A stretch of 64,000 nucleotides of DNA from Leptasterias polaris (Eukaryota; Echinodermata; Asteroidea; Forcipulatida; Asteriidae). Of this stretch, positions 1 through 61,745 are shown piece by piece. Under the pieces are notes generated by a model. That model did no database searches. It saw only the letters and a list, made by a program, of their open reading frames with translations, and was not told the origin of the DNA. Each line of letters starts with the position of its first letter. Position 1 is the stretch's first letter. The DNA lies in contig JAZGTN010000213.1 of the NCBI GenBank assembly GCA_037783415.1, forward strand, positions 1,054,001 through 1,118,000, in the 5' to 3' direction. Both the position numbers and the translations under genes were made by a program.

Positions 1-442
1 TCAGAACCGAAACTTCAAGTTTTTTACCATCTAATTTGCATAAACAAAATTTCCAACAAATTGCCAATTGTGGACCTTTGCTTGAACAATTTTCTGGCAA
101 TAACTCTGTATGTAACCAGGCGAGCTAAAATGACAAATTAAGTGTACCTTAGTTTTGAAGGTCAGAGAATAGGATTAAGACATTTCTAAAGTAATAAGTG
201 TCAAACAATACTCGCAATTTAGTGGCCACCTTTACACAAAAGCCATTTCCTCTAGTATCTCTGTATTAAACTAGCCAAGCAAACATGACAAATAAAGTGT
301 CTTTACCAATGTTTTGAGGGTCAAAACCCATCTATCTCCGAATGCCCAGACATGCTCAATTTTAGAACTTTTCTTTGAAACAGTTTGAAACACTACTACA
401 GTGTCTTTATAATTGGCTATTTCTCTTGTGTTTGACTTGCAG
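1..442 (+). other. 3' part of a HUWE1 intron
   Basis: Non-coding sequence that ends in a pyrimidine-rich tract and the AG acceptor at 441-442. It holds an imperfect direct repeat: the block around 120-175 (AATGACAAATTAAGTGT) recurs around 272-330 (CATGACAAATAAAGTGT), each followed by a TTTTGAAGGTCA-like motif. I see no gene here. Confidence 0.7.
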
Positions 443-655
443 GGAGATTTTCAACCCCATGTACGCCCTCTTCAAGGTGTCCCCCGGGGACCGTGTAACC
501 TACCTCCCTAACCCCGCCTCCCACTGCAACTCTAACCATCTCAGCTATTTCAAGTTTGTGGGTCGGATCATCGCTAAGGCCATCTATGACAACAAGCTCC
601 TAGATTGTTACTTCTCTCGTTCCTACTACAAGCACATCCTAGGCAAGCCTGTCAA
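443..655 (+). CDS. HUWE1: HUWE1 exon (HECT N-lobe)
   Basis: The acceptor is TTGCAG ending at 442 and the donor is GTAAGT at 656. The first base completes an Arg codon begun in the previous, unseen exon ([11 protein letters not shown]). The last two bases AA join the G at 818 to give Lys. It encodes the HECT N-lobe from REIFNPM to LGKPVK, including [18 protein letters not shown], one of the best conserved HECT segments. Confidence 0.96.
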
Positions 656-3600
656 GTAAGTCACATGTTTAATTCACATCCCCTGTCAAAAAAATAAACA
701 ATTATGTTTTTCATCCTCACCAGTCCAGTGCAATACCTTAAGCAATAAAATAAAAATAATACAAGTTTCATCCAGACTTTCATTTCATCTTGTGTTTTGT
801 AATGTGATTTTCCTCAGGTATACAGACATGGAGAGTGAGGACTATTCATTTTACCAAGGCCTCGTCTTCTTGTTGGAGCATGCCGTCTCAGAGTTGGGCT
901 ATGAGCTTATGTTCAGCACAGAGGTAATTTCTTCAACTATTCTAACAGAAAAGGTCATAAATTGGTAAATACTCCCAACAATAAATGATGGTAAAAACTT
1001 ACTTGGGAAGAAGAACTGCAGATGTTGACAGTATAAACTATTTTGAGAAAGGATTCTCCTAGAAACGACATGGTTTGGATATTTTTCACCCAAAAACATT
1101 TGAATCTGAGAGCAATTCTTGCATAAATCATTTCTCAGATTTCTGAGGGTTGGTGTTTGATCGCGAATGTGGTGACCAAAGTCGGGTTGGTACCAGCTGT
1201 CACCTCGCTAAAAGCGGATGGATTTGACGTTCTTGGGAAAATACCATGACAGTTTATTTGCTGTTTCTCAACAAGTAAACAGTAACACTGTATTCAGCTT
1301 TAGGTTGGCAAAAACCAATCTATGATCCTATGAATTGGGCTCTGACTCCAATTCTGATATCATGATTCAGATCTCTAACTTGTTTTTTATTTTATTTTTA
1401 TTTGTTTGTTTAGATTGAGGAGTTTGGCGTGACAGAATGTCGGGACCTGAAACCCAATGGTCGCAACATCCCAGTCACAGCAGAGAACAAGTTGGAGTAC
1501 GTCCACTTGGTATGCCAGATGAAGATGACGGGAGCCATTCGTAAGCAGCTGGACAGCTTCTTGGAAGGCTTCTATGACATCATCCCCAAGAGGCTGATCT
1601 CCATCTTCAACGAGCAGGAGCTGGAGTTACTCATCTCTGGGTTGCCGACCATCGATGTGGACGACCTCAAAGCAAACACGGAGTACCATAAATACCAGGC
1701 CAACTCACTACAGGTAAAAGAATTCTGTGGAACCTCCCTCCCCATCTCTATGGAAACTCCCTCTCCCCTCCATGAAACCTCCCTCCCCCTCAATAGAACC
1801 TCCCTCCCCCTCAATAGAACCTCCCTCCCCCTCAATGAAAAAATCCTTTCCTTGGTGCGTTAAGATATTTGTACAGAATATTATTTGTTTGTATTATTTA
1901 CCCTTACACCAATGTGTCCGAGACTTGCGGAAAAAAGACTCGGACAGCTTATAGAACATCAGTGGGAAGATAAAAACCAAAACAAAAAAGTAGCGTATAG
2001 TTTGGAATAAACATTAAGATATTTCCATGTAGAGATTTTTTCAATACGGGGTGAAATTTAGCTCAAAATTTGTGTCGGTGCTAAAAAAAAAAAAAGTGGA
2101 CAAGCATTACACGTGGGGTTTAGAACTCGGAACATAAGAGGTCCACACAAGGCAGGGTTTTGAAACACTTCGTGGACTTACACACGTCCACACAGTGTTT
2201 TTTACATTTTATTTTTATTTTATTTTAAAGTGCACAGAGGGTATGAAACACAGAGCTGTGTGAGCTTTTAAACATTTTTGGTAAGCTTAGAAGCACATGC
2301 AAATGTTTTTGTGCACTAAAAGAAATGTATGAGCCTTTATAATCATGCCACCGTCTATGTCTCGTACCCTGTTTCCGATAGAGATCAGTATGGATTACTT
2401 GATATGTAAGAAAGCAAGATAACTGCTCCACACTAAAATGAGCTTTTCATTGTAAACAAAAATACCATAGACGGCCACAAAGTACTATACTTTCCAGGCT
2501 AGCATTGGGTACAAGGGTTTCTTTCTGAATATACAGCTGGTATAATGTGGAAACCCCATGGCTTGTGTACTGTGGACTTAGCCTCCACAGTCTCACTAGG
2601 AATTTTGAGACGGGAGCCGGTTGGGCAGGAGAGTACAATAGGGTTTTTAATCGTTGTGCATACTCCCTTTCTTCAGATCCAGTGGTTTTGGCGTGGTCTG
2701 CGTTCCTTTGACCAGGCCATCCGAGCCAAGTTCTTGCAGTTTGTGACAGGCACATCAAAGGTTCCCCTCCAAGGCTTTGCCTCGTTAGAAGGAATGAACG
2801 GACCCCAGAAGTTCCAGATCCACAGAGATGATCGGTCAACAGACAGGCTACCAACGGCTCATACCTGGTAAGTTCCATTATGGTTTACCCTTTGGAGTCT
2901 GTGTGTTTCTGTGTAATTGTTCCTTCTAAACTTAAGAATCGCCCCAACTATAGTTAGGACTTGTCCCAACTTAGTTGTTTTTATTTATTTATTTATTTAT
3001 TTATTATTTCAACTGGGTGGCCCATTCAGTGGTAACCACTGGTCTCCGATGGGGCCCAGCTTGTACAGAGAGAACACAAACCTTTTACAATGTTATTTTA
3101 AAAAGCAAAAATGTTATTTTCAAAAAGCATATTTAAAAAAAATAGAAATAGAAAATACACAAAATGTAGGAAATACTAATCTGGTTATTTAAAAGTCAAA
3201 GGGTGTTACAGCTGGGATCTAGAGATCTTTCACTGTGTAATGTAACAACTGGAACCAGTGTCTTTTGGACACACTTGTAGCCACTGTGGGTGTTTTGGCA
3301 CAAGCTAATTTGCGTAAGCATTACATACCAGGTGTGGACCTGAGAAGAGGTCCACACAAGACAGGGTTTTGAAACACTATGTGGACTTACACACGTCCAC
3401 ACAGAATTATTTACAGTGTTGAGTAATAGGATTTTCCTTAAGTGTATGGAACAAAGGAATGTCCACATAGTGACTGCAACACAAACATGCGTGTGGCCAC
3501 CATTGGCGTTTTGGCACAAGCTACTTGTGAAAGTAGTCTGCAAGCCATTCATATACAATAATTTGATGGAGAGTATCAGGGATCAGGATGCACGTTATCG

Positions 3601-3770
3601 TACATTCTCTCTGCTTTTACAACCACACCCATCATTATCAATAATTCCTATTTCTTCATTGTTTCAGCTTCAATCAGCTGGATTTACCGGCGTATGAGAC
3701 ATACGACAAGCTGCGAAAGATGTTACTATTGGCCATCGAAGAATGCACCGAAGGATTTGGCCTAGCTTGA
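443..3770 (+). CDS. HUWE1: HUWE1-type HECT E3 ubiquitin ligase, C-terminal part (five exons)
   Basis: Coding bases 443-655, 818-923, 1414-1713, 2677-2867 and 3668-3770 join into one frame that encodes 303 residues and ends in TGA. The product is recognisably the C-terminus of HUWE1 (ARF-BP1/Mule): [94 protein letters not shown] and the terminal EGFGLA all follow the human protein closely. This is nearly the whole HECT domain, with the E2-binding N-lobe in the first exons and the C-lobe at the end. The family transfers ubiquitin from an E2 onto the HECT cysteine (in AHTCFN, 34th residue from the C-terminus, as in human) and then to substrates in DNA-damage, p53 and Myc pathways. All introns are GT-AG. 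The far larger N-terminal part lies upstream of the window. No frameshift or missing catalytic residue is visible. Confidence 0.97.
818..923 (+). CDS. HUWE1: HUWE1 exon (HECT N-lobe, YTDMESEDY)
   Basis: The acceptor CCTCAG ends at 817 and the donor GTAATT begins at 924. It reads [20 protein letters not shown] through GYELMFSTE, colinear with human HUWE1. The 162-bp intron before it (656-817) is the shortest in the window and holds nothing else notable. Confidence 0.95.
924..1413 (+). repeat. HUWE1 intron with a diverged TTAA-class MITE fragment
   Basis: From about 945 to 1230 the sequence resembles other window repeats (about 7015-7300, 24035-24190 and 49941-50303). Shared blocks are an ACTTACTTGG-GAAGAAG-like start, CTGCAG..GTTGACAGTATAAAC, and CAC..AAAACATTTGAATCTGAGA. 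Part of 1130-1230 (GGTGACCAAAGTCGGGTTGG then CACCTCGCTAAA) corresponds to the minus-strand copies near 21770 and 48060. The ends are not clear, so I call it a fragment. A T-rich tract and AG (1412-1413) form the acceptor. Confidence 0.6.
1414..1713 (+). CDS. HUWE1: HUWE1 exon (HECT, RDLKPNG to NTEYHKYQ)
   Basis: The acceptor TTTAG ends at 1413 and the donor GTAAAA begins at 1714. The exon has exactly 100 codons and starts and ends in phase 0. It reads [16 protein letters not shown], then [52 protein letters not shown] and NTEYHKYQ. This part bridges the HECT N-lobe and the inter-lobe hinge in family structures. No stop follows until 1861, so retention of the intron would add about 49 residues, encoded partly by the minisatellite at 1729-1841. 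Confidence 0.96.
1714..2676 (+). other. HUWE1 intron carrying a minisatellite and a duplicated 60-bp block
   Basis: Besides the minisatellite next to the donor (1729-1841), this intron has one copy of a GGTCCACACAA..GTCCACACAG block (about 2139-2205) that recurs in the next intron (about 3348-3408). It ends in CCCTTTCTTCAG at 2676. The 143-codon open frame on the minus strand (2447-2878) runs through the next exon and is not believable as a gene. Confidence 0.7.
1729..1841 (+). repeat. 21-bp pyrimidine-rich minisatellite beside a HUWE1 donor site
   Basis: About five imperfect units of AACCTCCCTCCCCCTCAATAG lie in tandem, beginning about 15 bases downstream of the 5' splice site. The three units nearest the 3' end are almost identical, which suggests recent slippage. 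A 21-bp unit keeps the reading frame on either strand, which explains the overlapping open frames here (PPSPS-type and RGREVLL-type repeats). I take those as side effects. Confidence 0.85.
2677..2867 (+). CDS. HUWE1: HUWE1 exon (HECT C-lobe up to the catalytic Cys codon)
   Basis: The acceptor CTTCAG ends at 2676 and the donor GTAAGT begins at 2868. It reads [49 protein letters not shown] and [11 protein letters not shown]. The last two bases, TG, are the first two of the catalytic cysteine codon, completed by C at 3668. An unspliced reading gives Trp there and then a stop. Confidence 0.96.
2868..3667 (+). other. Last HUWE1 intron
   Basis: It contains a (TTTA)n run near 2980-3005. It also holds the second copy of the GGTCCACACAA..GTCCACACAG block (about 3348-3408), and two copies of a GTTTTGGCACAAGCTA motif inside longer similar blocks (about 3290 and about 3508). 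The acceptor is TTGTTTCAG, ending at 3667. No coding sequence is apparent. Confidence 0.75.
3668..3770 (+). CDS. HUWE1: HUWE1 terminal exon
   Basis: The first base completes the catalytic Cys. The exon then reads [20 protein letters not shown] and [13 protein letters not shown], followed by TGA at 3768-3770. The C-terminal GFGLA matches the human end. HECT ligases of this class need the extreme C-terminus for transfer, and here it is intact. Confidence 0.97.
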
Positions 3771-3785
3771 TCTAGCCAACAATCT

Positions 3786-3987
3786 GGGCACAATTTCTTG
3801 TCTCTGCTTACGTCAAGCTTATTTCACAGGTCCGCAGGGAATTTTTGCTTGTGCGCGTGTGTACTCTGCGTTACTAGGCATTCTTCGCTTACACAGCTAG
3901 CGCAGGAACTTGGCTCTTGCCCTGTAAGCGAAGAATGGTGATCGCAAGCGCAGATTTCGGCAGTAAGCAGAGCCATGAAATTGAGCC
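3786..3987. mobile_element. MITE with GGGCACAATTTC/GAAATTGAGCC ends in the HUWE1 3' UTR
   Basis: It starts 15 bases after the HUWE1 stop codon. The ends are inverted copies (GGGCACAATTTCTTG and CATGAAATTGAGCC), with CTCTGCTTAC repeated just inside each end in opposite orientation. The same terminal sequence marks elements at 22191, 33169, 34180, 39757, 53390 and 57036. It contains no open frame of its own. Confidence 0.75.
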
Positions 3988-5220
3988 GTTTTTGCAGCAC
4001 ACCAAAGACACTCATCGACAACCCTGTATGAAAATGATGTTAGAATACAAAAATAATGACAAATGTAAAGAGAATGTTGACTGTGTCCCATTCATGGATA
4101 AGGTCAGAGTGTCATGGCTGGACATGAGTGATGCGTCATGGCCTTGTGCTAACATGGCTGGCCTAATTGGCTCAAGTATTCCCCTTTGATACAGCATCAG
4201 TGAAATGTTGGGAGTGATTTTTATTTTCATGACCTGGTCCATCTGTTACTGAAGGGTCATGTCAACAGCTAAGGCTAGGTCAATAGCAGTATATACTTCT
4301 AGCTAGTTGCTACAGCTGCTAATAGAGACATTCTAGTTGGCTACAGCCTTAGGTCATGACTGGATTGATGACTGTGACTGTCAACTCTCTTGCTTTAACA
4401 ACACTGGCACAGGAGATGGTCAGTCGCAGCTGTTGGTACTCAAACTGAAGGTGTAATTTCTGCTTTTAGTTGCTGATGGGGCAAGAGTGCCTTCACTTGG
4501 CAAGTTTTAATTCAAACTTGTAGTAAAGTTTCATCATCGACCTTTATATCACTCAAAGAACCATCTTTGTCTGGTACCCCGTCTAGTTAATGATTAAAAG
4601 CTCTGACACATGAAAGAGACCAGACCATTTTAGGCTTTCTGCTTCAGTTTGATGTATAAGGCCTTGTCCAAATTGGCCGCTATGTCTGGATCACCACATC
4701 ATCATGAGTTGAAGCTTATGCTGCCCTTAGCATCCAGTCCTAGCCGTAGGGTCTAAGATTTGTAGAGAACAAAAACAGGATGGTGGCATCGTGGTAAAGT
4801 TCTGTAGAGCTTTATACCTTGATCAGACCTTAATCCAATTTTTAATGAAGGTGGATGTTGGGAGAGTTGTTGGATGGTGTCTTTTAGGGTTATCATCTTT
4901 GTTTTGAGTTTATATTAAAAAGTAAACATTGGTCTGTCTTAAAATCTTTTGAACTAGGAGAAATGCAATCTGGGGGTTCAATTGGTCAACCTTTGCAAGC
5001 ATCTTTGAAACAATTTTCAGGGTTGAGACCGGATGATAGTTCTTTAAGTCATCATGGTTTCAAATTCCGAATTGTCTAATGGCATTTTAGAAACTGGTTG
5101 GGAAAGTTGTCTTATGAGGGGAGAGGTTAATATCAGGTTAGTGAGCATAGGACATAGGACTTAGACAGAAGATTGAGATCAACTTGGACATTTCATCAGA
5201 TGAAGATGGAGAGAATACAC

Positions 5221-5374
5221 CGATCCATTAAGCCACGCCCATTTCTCATTGACCAATCACAACCGCGAAATCTGATCACCATTTGAGCCGTTTTGGTGAT
5301 CTTTGCACTAATGGTGGTCGGGTTTCGCGGCTGTGATTGGTCAACTCGTAAGGAGGCGGGGCTTAATGGATCGA
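5221..5374. mobile_element. Long-TIR palindromic MITE (154 bp)
   Basis: The outer arms CGATCCATTAAGCCACGCCC (5221-5240) and GCGGGGCTTAATGGATCG are inverted copies. The pairing continues inward (GACCAATCACA..CCGCGAAA against TTTCGCGGCTGTGATTGGTC), so about 60 bases on each side can fold on each other. It would form a long hairpin if transcribed inside the HUWE1 3' UTR. No target-site duplication is obvious. Confidence 0.8.
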
Positions 5375-5397
5375 TCTATTCATCAGGGTTCCAACTC

Positions 5398-5403
5398 AAT
5401 AAA
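5398..5403 (+). promoter_or_regulatory. Candidate poly(A) signal AATAAA (proximal)
   Basis: A canonical hexamer followed by TTGTGCTCCTGTATTTC, a modest GT/T-rich stretch. It lies 1.6 kb after the HUWE1 stop. Use is unproven. Confidence 0.35.
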
Positions 5404-5695
5404 ATTGTGCTCCTGTATTTCATTCGTTTATTTCTTTATTTGAAACTAGTTAATTAGGTGTTCAGGCTGGGCAGATTTGCCGACTTGTATACCAACCTAA
5501 AGGGTGAAAAGTAAATACCAAAAATGTCTTTGCTATATTTACGCTTTTATATATTTTTGTTTTGTTTCAAAAGGGAATAGACATTCTCTTTAGTGTTATA
5601 ATAAATATCCGTATTGATCCGCTTTGAATTAGTATTTCTCTGAAACATTTAAACAACGGTTTGTTGCAAACAAAATAATTCTTTCTGTATTTGGA

Positions 5696-5701
5696 AATAA
5701 A
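5696..5701 (+). promoter_or_regulatory. Candidate poly(A) signal AATAAA (middle)
   Basis: A canonical hexamer with CATTGTGGTTTTGTTCCG immediately downstream, which is the GT-rich context expected of a cleavage site. Inferred only. Confidence 0.45.
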
Positions 5702-6895
5702 AGTCATTGTGGTTTTGTTCCGTTAATAATTTGAGAAGTGTCATATTTGCGTAAATAGATATGTGAAAAAATGTCTTTATAATGATTTTTCTATCTCTAC
5801 CAAATAACATTGGATGCCTTAAAGTGATAGAGTAGCTCTACTGTAGGAGATGTTTCATTTTGGAAGAGGAGGGTAAAGTTTGCATGTATGAAAAACTCAA
5901 GTATTTTACTTTCCATGAAGTTTTGCTAGTTGCGAATATTTGTTTTATACTTCCCTATGAAATTTACGTAAAGGGAAAAATGATTAAATAAAAAGAAAAA
6001 GACAAAAAAGGTGCATCTTTAAAAACTATGTTACTTGTTGAAAGTAAAGAAAATATTGTACCAGGCATTTGTTGGTTTCGGGTAAAGGATTATAGGTCAC
6101 TTGTATCGAGTGTCGTAGAGTGTTGTATTACAAATGTAGAAATTATACTGTTGTATGTTAAGATGGGACGCTTATAAATAGCACTTTGTGATAAAGCAAC
6201 TTTGTGAATTACAACTTGTTCTTTGTAAAAAATACTTAATGTTTTTCTTCAACACAGCGATCCAGCCCTGCAAGAGAAAAAAAAGTAAAAAGGGTTTTTA
6301 TTGTTTGTTCAGATCTTCAACAATAAAAACCTAAAATAAAAAACAAACTGGGAGTTTCCGAGTGCTGGAAATAAGCACCTGTGGATGGTGTGTCACCAAT
6401 TATTAAAGCAATTGCAGGCAAACCATCAAATTTAACGATGCTTGGGAGCAGAGCCTAATAATTTCTTAATGTGAACTACGTAAATATTCCCAGCCTTGTA
6501 AACATTTTGAAAATCAACAAAATAAACAGTGGCAGGAATTTGCTTCAGATTTGCCAGAGTGGAAACTTGGGTGCAACTTTAGCTTCGTATTTTTTTATCG
6601 CTTCTGGAAAATTGAGCTGTGACTGTGTTTTTGTTTTTGCTATGGTTACAAGAAACTTTGCTTATTCAACATGTTAAAAACTGTCATCCCAGGCAAACAA
6701 GCAAGAACGACAAAACAAAACAAAATCAGTCAAATTTTCAGACCTTTCTGAAGTCGTACAAAGGGTGAAATTGACTTTTGAAACCAACTGAATCGATAAC
6801 TGCTGGAAAGTGTAAATTGTATGTTCTATGAAGTTCCAAGAATTTGTTTGAATTTAAACAAAATCCTATCTGTATTAACAATTATGGAACCTGTG

Positions 6896-6901
6896 AATAA
6901 A
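6896..6901 (+). promoter_or_regulatory. Candidate poly(A) signal AATAAATAAAA (distal)
   Basis: Two overlapping hexamers are followed about 25 bases later by the GT-rich CATTTGTCTTGTTTGTGTAC. This is the last good signal before the intergenic repeats, so it is a plausible distal end for HUWE1. Confidence 0.45.
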
Positions 6902-6936
6902 TAAAAACAAGTTCTTGAAGTTCATTTGTCTTGTTT

Positions 6937-9935
6937 GTGTACTTGCCTTTAATGCGATTCATATGCCTTTGCAAGATGAGGGCGAGTTGTTATAGATTTG
7001 TAAGCACTCCAAATATTAATGATCATAAAAACTCACTTGGTGAGGAGAACTGCAGTTGTTGCCAGGGGCATGGAGGTGAGCATCGGGCCCAAAAATTCCC
7101 TTTTCTTTTGTTTGAACAAAACACTGGACTAAAATCTTTATGCGCTTCTCTCCAACCAGAGGCAGTTGAAAAAAAATACCTCGGTCTCTGTATTATTAGA
7201 TAGTATAAAACTATTCTTAGAAAGGATTCCCTTACAGTAAAATGGTTTAGATAATTTTCACCCCAAAACATTTGAATGTGAGAAACGATTAATTTGTTAC
7301 CAAAGGGAAGGTTTGATGCGGGGGGGGGGGGGGGTGAATGGTGGCATAGCTTGGATTTTAATAACAACACTATCAGTAATAATATGAAGCATTTATAGTG
7401 TGCCATAGATCTAGTTCACTGTTTTGAGGTGCAGAAATATTTATACAGGTATGCTAAGTTTTTTAGTTAAAAGACTCTTAAATAACATCATGTAAGGGTT
7501 TACAGGATGTAGCGTAGTCTACTTCCAACCATTATTAATAATAAAATGCATGTATAGTTTAAAAAAATTATATGTCAATAAATTTAATTAAGAAAACCAA
7601 AGACTACACAAAGAAATACTTTAAAGCCAGAAAAAGTCATGGAAATATAAAAATTATGCAAGTCTAGTAAAAGCAGTGTAATTAGGAGCAAAATTTACAG
7701 TACAGAACTGATACCATCCAAAAACTACACAAATGTATCAACAATCTGGACCTGCCAGAGGCAGCCTAAAAAAAAGATACACCAGGCAGAGGAAACCCCC
7801 TCCCTGCCCAAGCTCCACCCCAAGTCGAAAAAGAGCGCATTGTTGAAAATGCATCACCATGATCAAGATAAACCACTATACACATGCATAAAAACATAAA
7901 CCTACATGTATACACACATAAAGAATGCAAACATTATGAACAAGTACTAATAGATCCCAAAAAGGTGATAACAATAAAATGACTGATATAAATTATATGC
8001 AAATGAGCATTTAGGAGTAAAGCAAATAACGATACAACTGACAATATGGGTGGGGGAAGGTGGGGGGGGGGGTGAACAACCACAAAACTAACCCCACATT
8101 ACGTTTCGCAGTGATTAATCAGAAAGAAAAAAAGTATGCTTATTGTGTCAAACCCCCACAAATATACACAGCTCAACAATAATGGAGGGGCCTTTCCTCT
8201 ATATCACAATTATAGTCATTATTAGTAGTGTTTTATTCTGTTATAATGTAACTTGAAACACCACAGCAAATATAAACATTAATACAAATGGCAATTTAAC
8301 GGACTTTGATTAAGATGTCAAGGCAGTGGCCAACTGCCAAGAGGCAAAGTGCAATTCATAACTTTTTGATAAAAGTTGTGTTCTTTCACATCACAAGAGG
8401 GCGCTGTTTAAATGTAGTTCAGAGTCGAGAATGGATGTTGTGCATGCAGGAACAAAATAAATTTGTGGACCTGATAGAACTTGACTCTGTTGCCCCCTTT
8501 AAAAACATGATGAACTAAATACAGTTTTAAAAAAATACAACAGTAAATTTATTGTAATATTTTGTATTCTCTTTTTTTTTTTTCCCCAAAAGGAACAGAT
8601 TAAAAAATGCAAAGTGATGTGACAGCTTTTTATTTATTCATGCACTGGGGTAGTTTTATAATGCATTGTGCAATTTAAAATTATATATTGGTTTTTGTTT
8701 CAAAAATGAATGATTTTGAAACTTTCTAAGTGGTTTAGAAATTATTTATTTGAAAAAGAGTCTGTAATTGAAGCATGTGACAAAAATAAGTTTCCCCATG
8801 AAGCCCCCCCTCCCCCCCCCCCCCCCCCCCCACGGTGGCCACTGGGGCAATCCCCTGGGATGAACCAAGCCAGGTGGCATTCCCGCCTGCTAATTATAGA
8901 AAAGGGAAAGAAGAAACAAATGTTCGCAAAGAACATTTTGCTGTTTGTTTATTTGTTGTTGTTGTGGTTTTTTAATGTGTCAAACATTCTGGAACGGCGT
9001 ACACAAACCCCCCCCCCCCCCCCGCCCTGCCTTTCTACCCTATCCTACAAGCGCAATCATTTAGGCCCTATATCGACAATAAATAGAAACTGGTTTAAGT
9101 TTCACTGAGATAAACTTTTTCAAGTCAAGGAGGCAGATCGAACCTTCTAGTATTTTAGATTTATAGTCAGTTTTTTAGATTTATAGTCATGTGACAGACT
9201 TGTTCAGAACCAGACGTTCTTACTTTTATCTAGGCCCTATGAAAATTGCGGCCCAGCCTCTTCCGGCCCTCCTCTCTTTACTCTCAGCTGAAGTTTTGGC
9301 AGGCTTTCCCTGTAGAGTGGCCCCTAAAAGTCACCAGTCATAAATCTCAGATAATTTATTCGGAGAAAGGACACACTTTCCTTGCTTTATGTGCAAGGGT
9401 CCGATGGGTTGTGTTTGCGCATCATCTCTTATGTGAAGCCTCAGTGTTTTAATATTTCTTGTCGCCGCAAGGGAAGGGACACTGTTTGTCTCTTCTTCAT
9501 TCAAGTCCCATCTTTATGATAGTTTTTTTTTGCGCATCCGGGTTCCTGACCACAATGCAACGCGAAAATGTATGCCTGGTGCTCCGCAGACACGCGACAC
9601 AATTAACAGTTGATAACTGAAGCTTGAAAGAGTACCAGCGTATTCATTTTTTGTGCAAATGCGAACCCTATCCTTATGATATGTGCCGATATTCTGTTGT
9701 TCCGTTGGGGTGTGGTGCCTAGATTTAACGTGAAAATTCTGCAATTTTCCACTGGAAATTTTTACCCAAACCGAGGACACCTCTTTTATTAGACTCTTGG
9801 ACATATCTCAGGGCACAGGATTCAAGACAGACTGGAAGGAGTGATTATATTTCCACGTTGATATTTTTCTGAGGACTGGCCGTACATAAAGCGGCTACGG
9901 GTTGAGACCGAAACGAACGGTTTTACCATTTCAAA
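6937..9935 (+). other. Intergenic region between HUWE1 and the G-alpha gene
   Basis: Low-complexity and repeat-derived sequence. It holds a diverged TTAA-class MITE fragment (about 7015-7300), a G run at 7320-7334, a C-rich run at about 8804-8831 and a C run at 9008-9023. A TTTTAGATTTATAGTCA motif is duplicated at about 9153-9190. The promoter and 5' UTR of the G-alpha gene should lie in the last part, but I see no TATA box or other decisive promoter motif. The open frames of 96-132 codons here contain homopolymer tracts or have no recognisable family. Confidence 0.6.
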
Positions 9936-61283
<51,348 letters not shown>

Positions 61284-61745
61284 AGTACACACTAATCTCA
61301 ACTTGGAATTATGAAAGCTTGTGAGTAGCGTCCTTATAGGGTTATACTGTTTACAACTTGTCCTGGGTGTGTGTGTGCGTTGTTGTGCGTGCGCGTGCAC
61401 ATGTATGTATGTGTGCAATCATTGACCATATGTCAAGGACTTGGCATATTAACTCAAAACTTGGTGTGTGGTTTGGTCTTTGGATCCCTCAGAAGCATGT
61501 TGTGTTTGGTCCATGTAGGCCAAATGTCAATGTCATTATGGCTAAAACAAAAGAACTGTTGTCCAGGCGATAACTCGAGAGGGACTTGGCATATTTTCGC
61601 CAAACTTTGTTTGTGGATTTATCCTGGGATCCCCAAAAGACCCCTTTTTGGGTCATTTCTGTTTACCAAACCAACGAGTCTTGTTTTCATCAAAACTGAA
61701 ACGAGGGTAAGATTCTTTCTAAGGCCATCTACTCGCGTTGGTGGC

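Larger units (their letters stand above)
3771..6920 (+). other. HUWE1 3' UTR and downstream sequence
   Basis: No exon-like sequence is seen after the stop. The stretch contains a GGGCCCAATTTCAT-type MITE (3786-3987), a long-TIR palindromic element (5221-5374) and candidate poly(A) signals at 5398, 5696 and 6896. Where the transcript really ends cannot be read from sequence alone; the last two signals have the better T/GT-rich context downstream. Confidence 0.55.

Noticed and set aside
2447..2878. 143-codon open frame on the minus strand
   Set aside because: It overlaps the HUWE1 exon 2677-2867 on the opposite strand and extends into intron; no recognisable domain. It is a by-product of the conserved coding sequence.
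8710..9108. 132-codon frame with proline runs
   Set aside because: The prolines come from two poly-C tracts and the rest is unremarkable AT-rich DNA.
9514..9804. 96-codon minus-strand frame upstream of the G-alpha start (possible divergent gene)
   Set aside because: No recognisable domain and no promoter evidence; the region is more likely promoter or 5' UTR.
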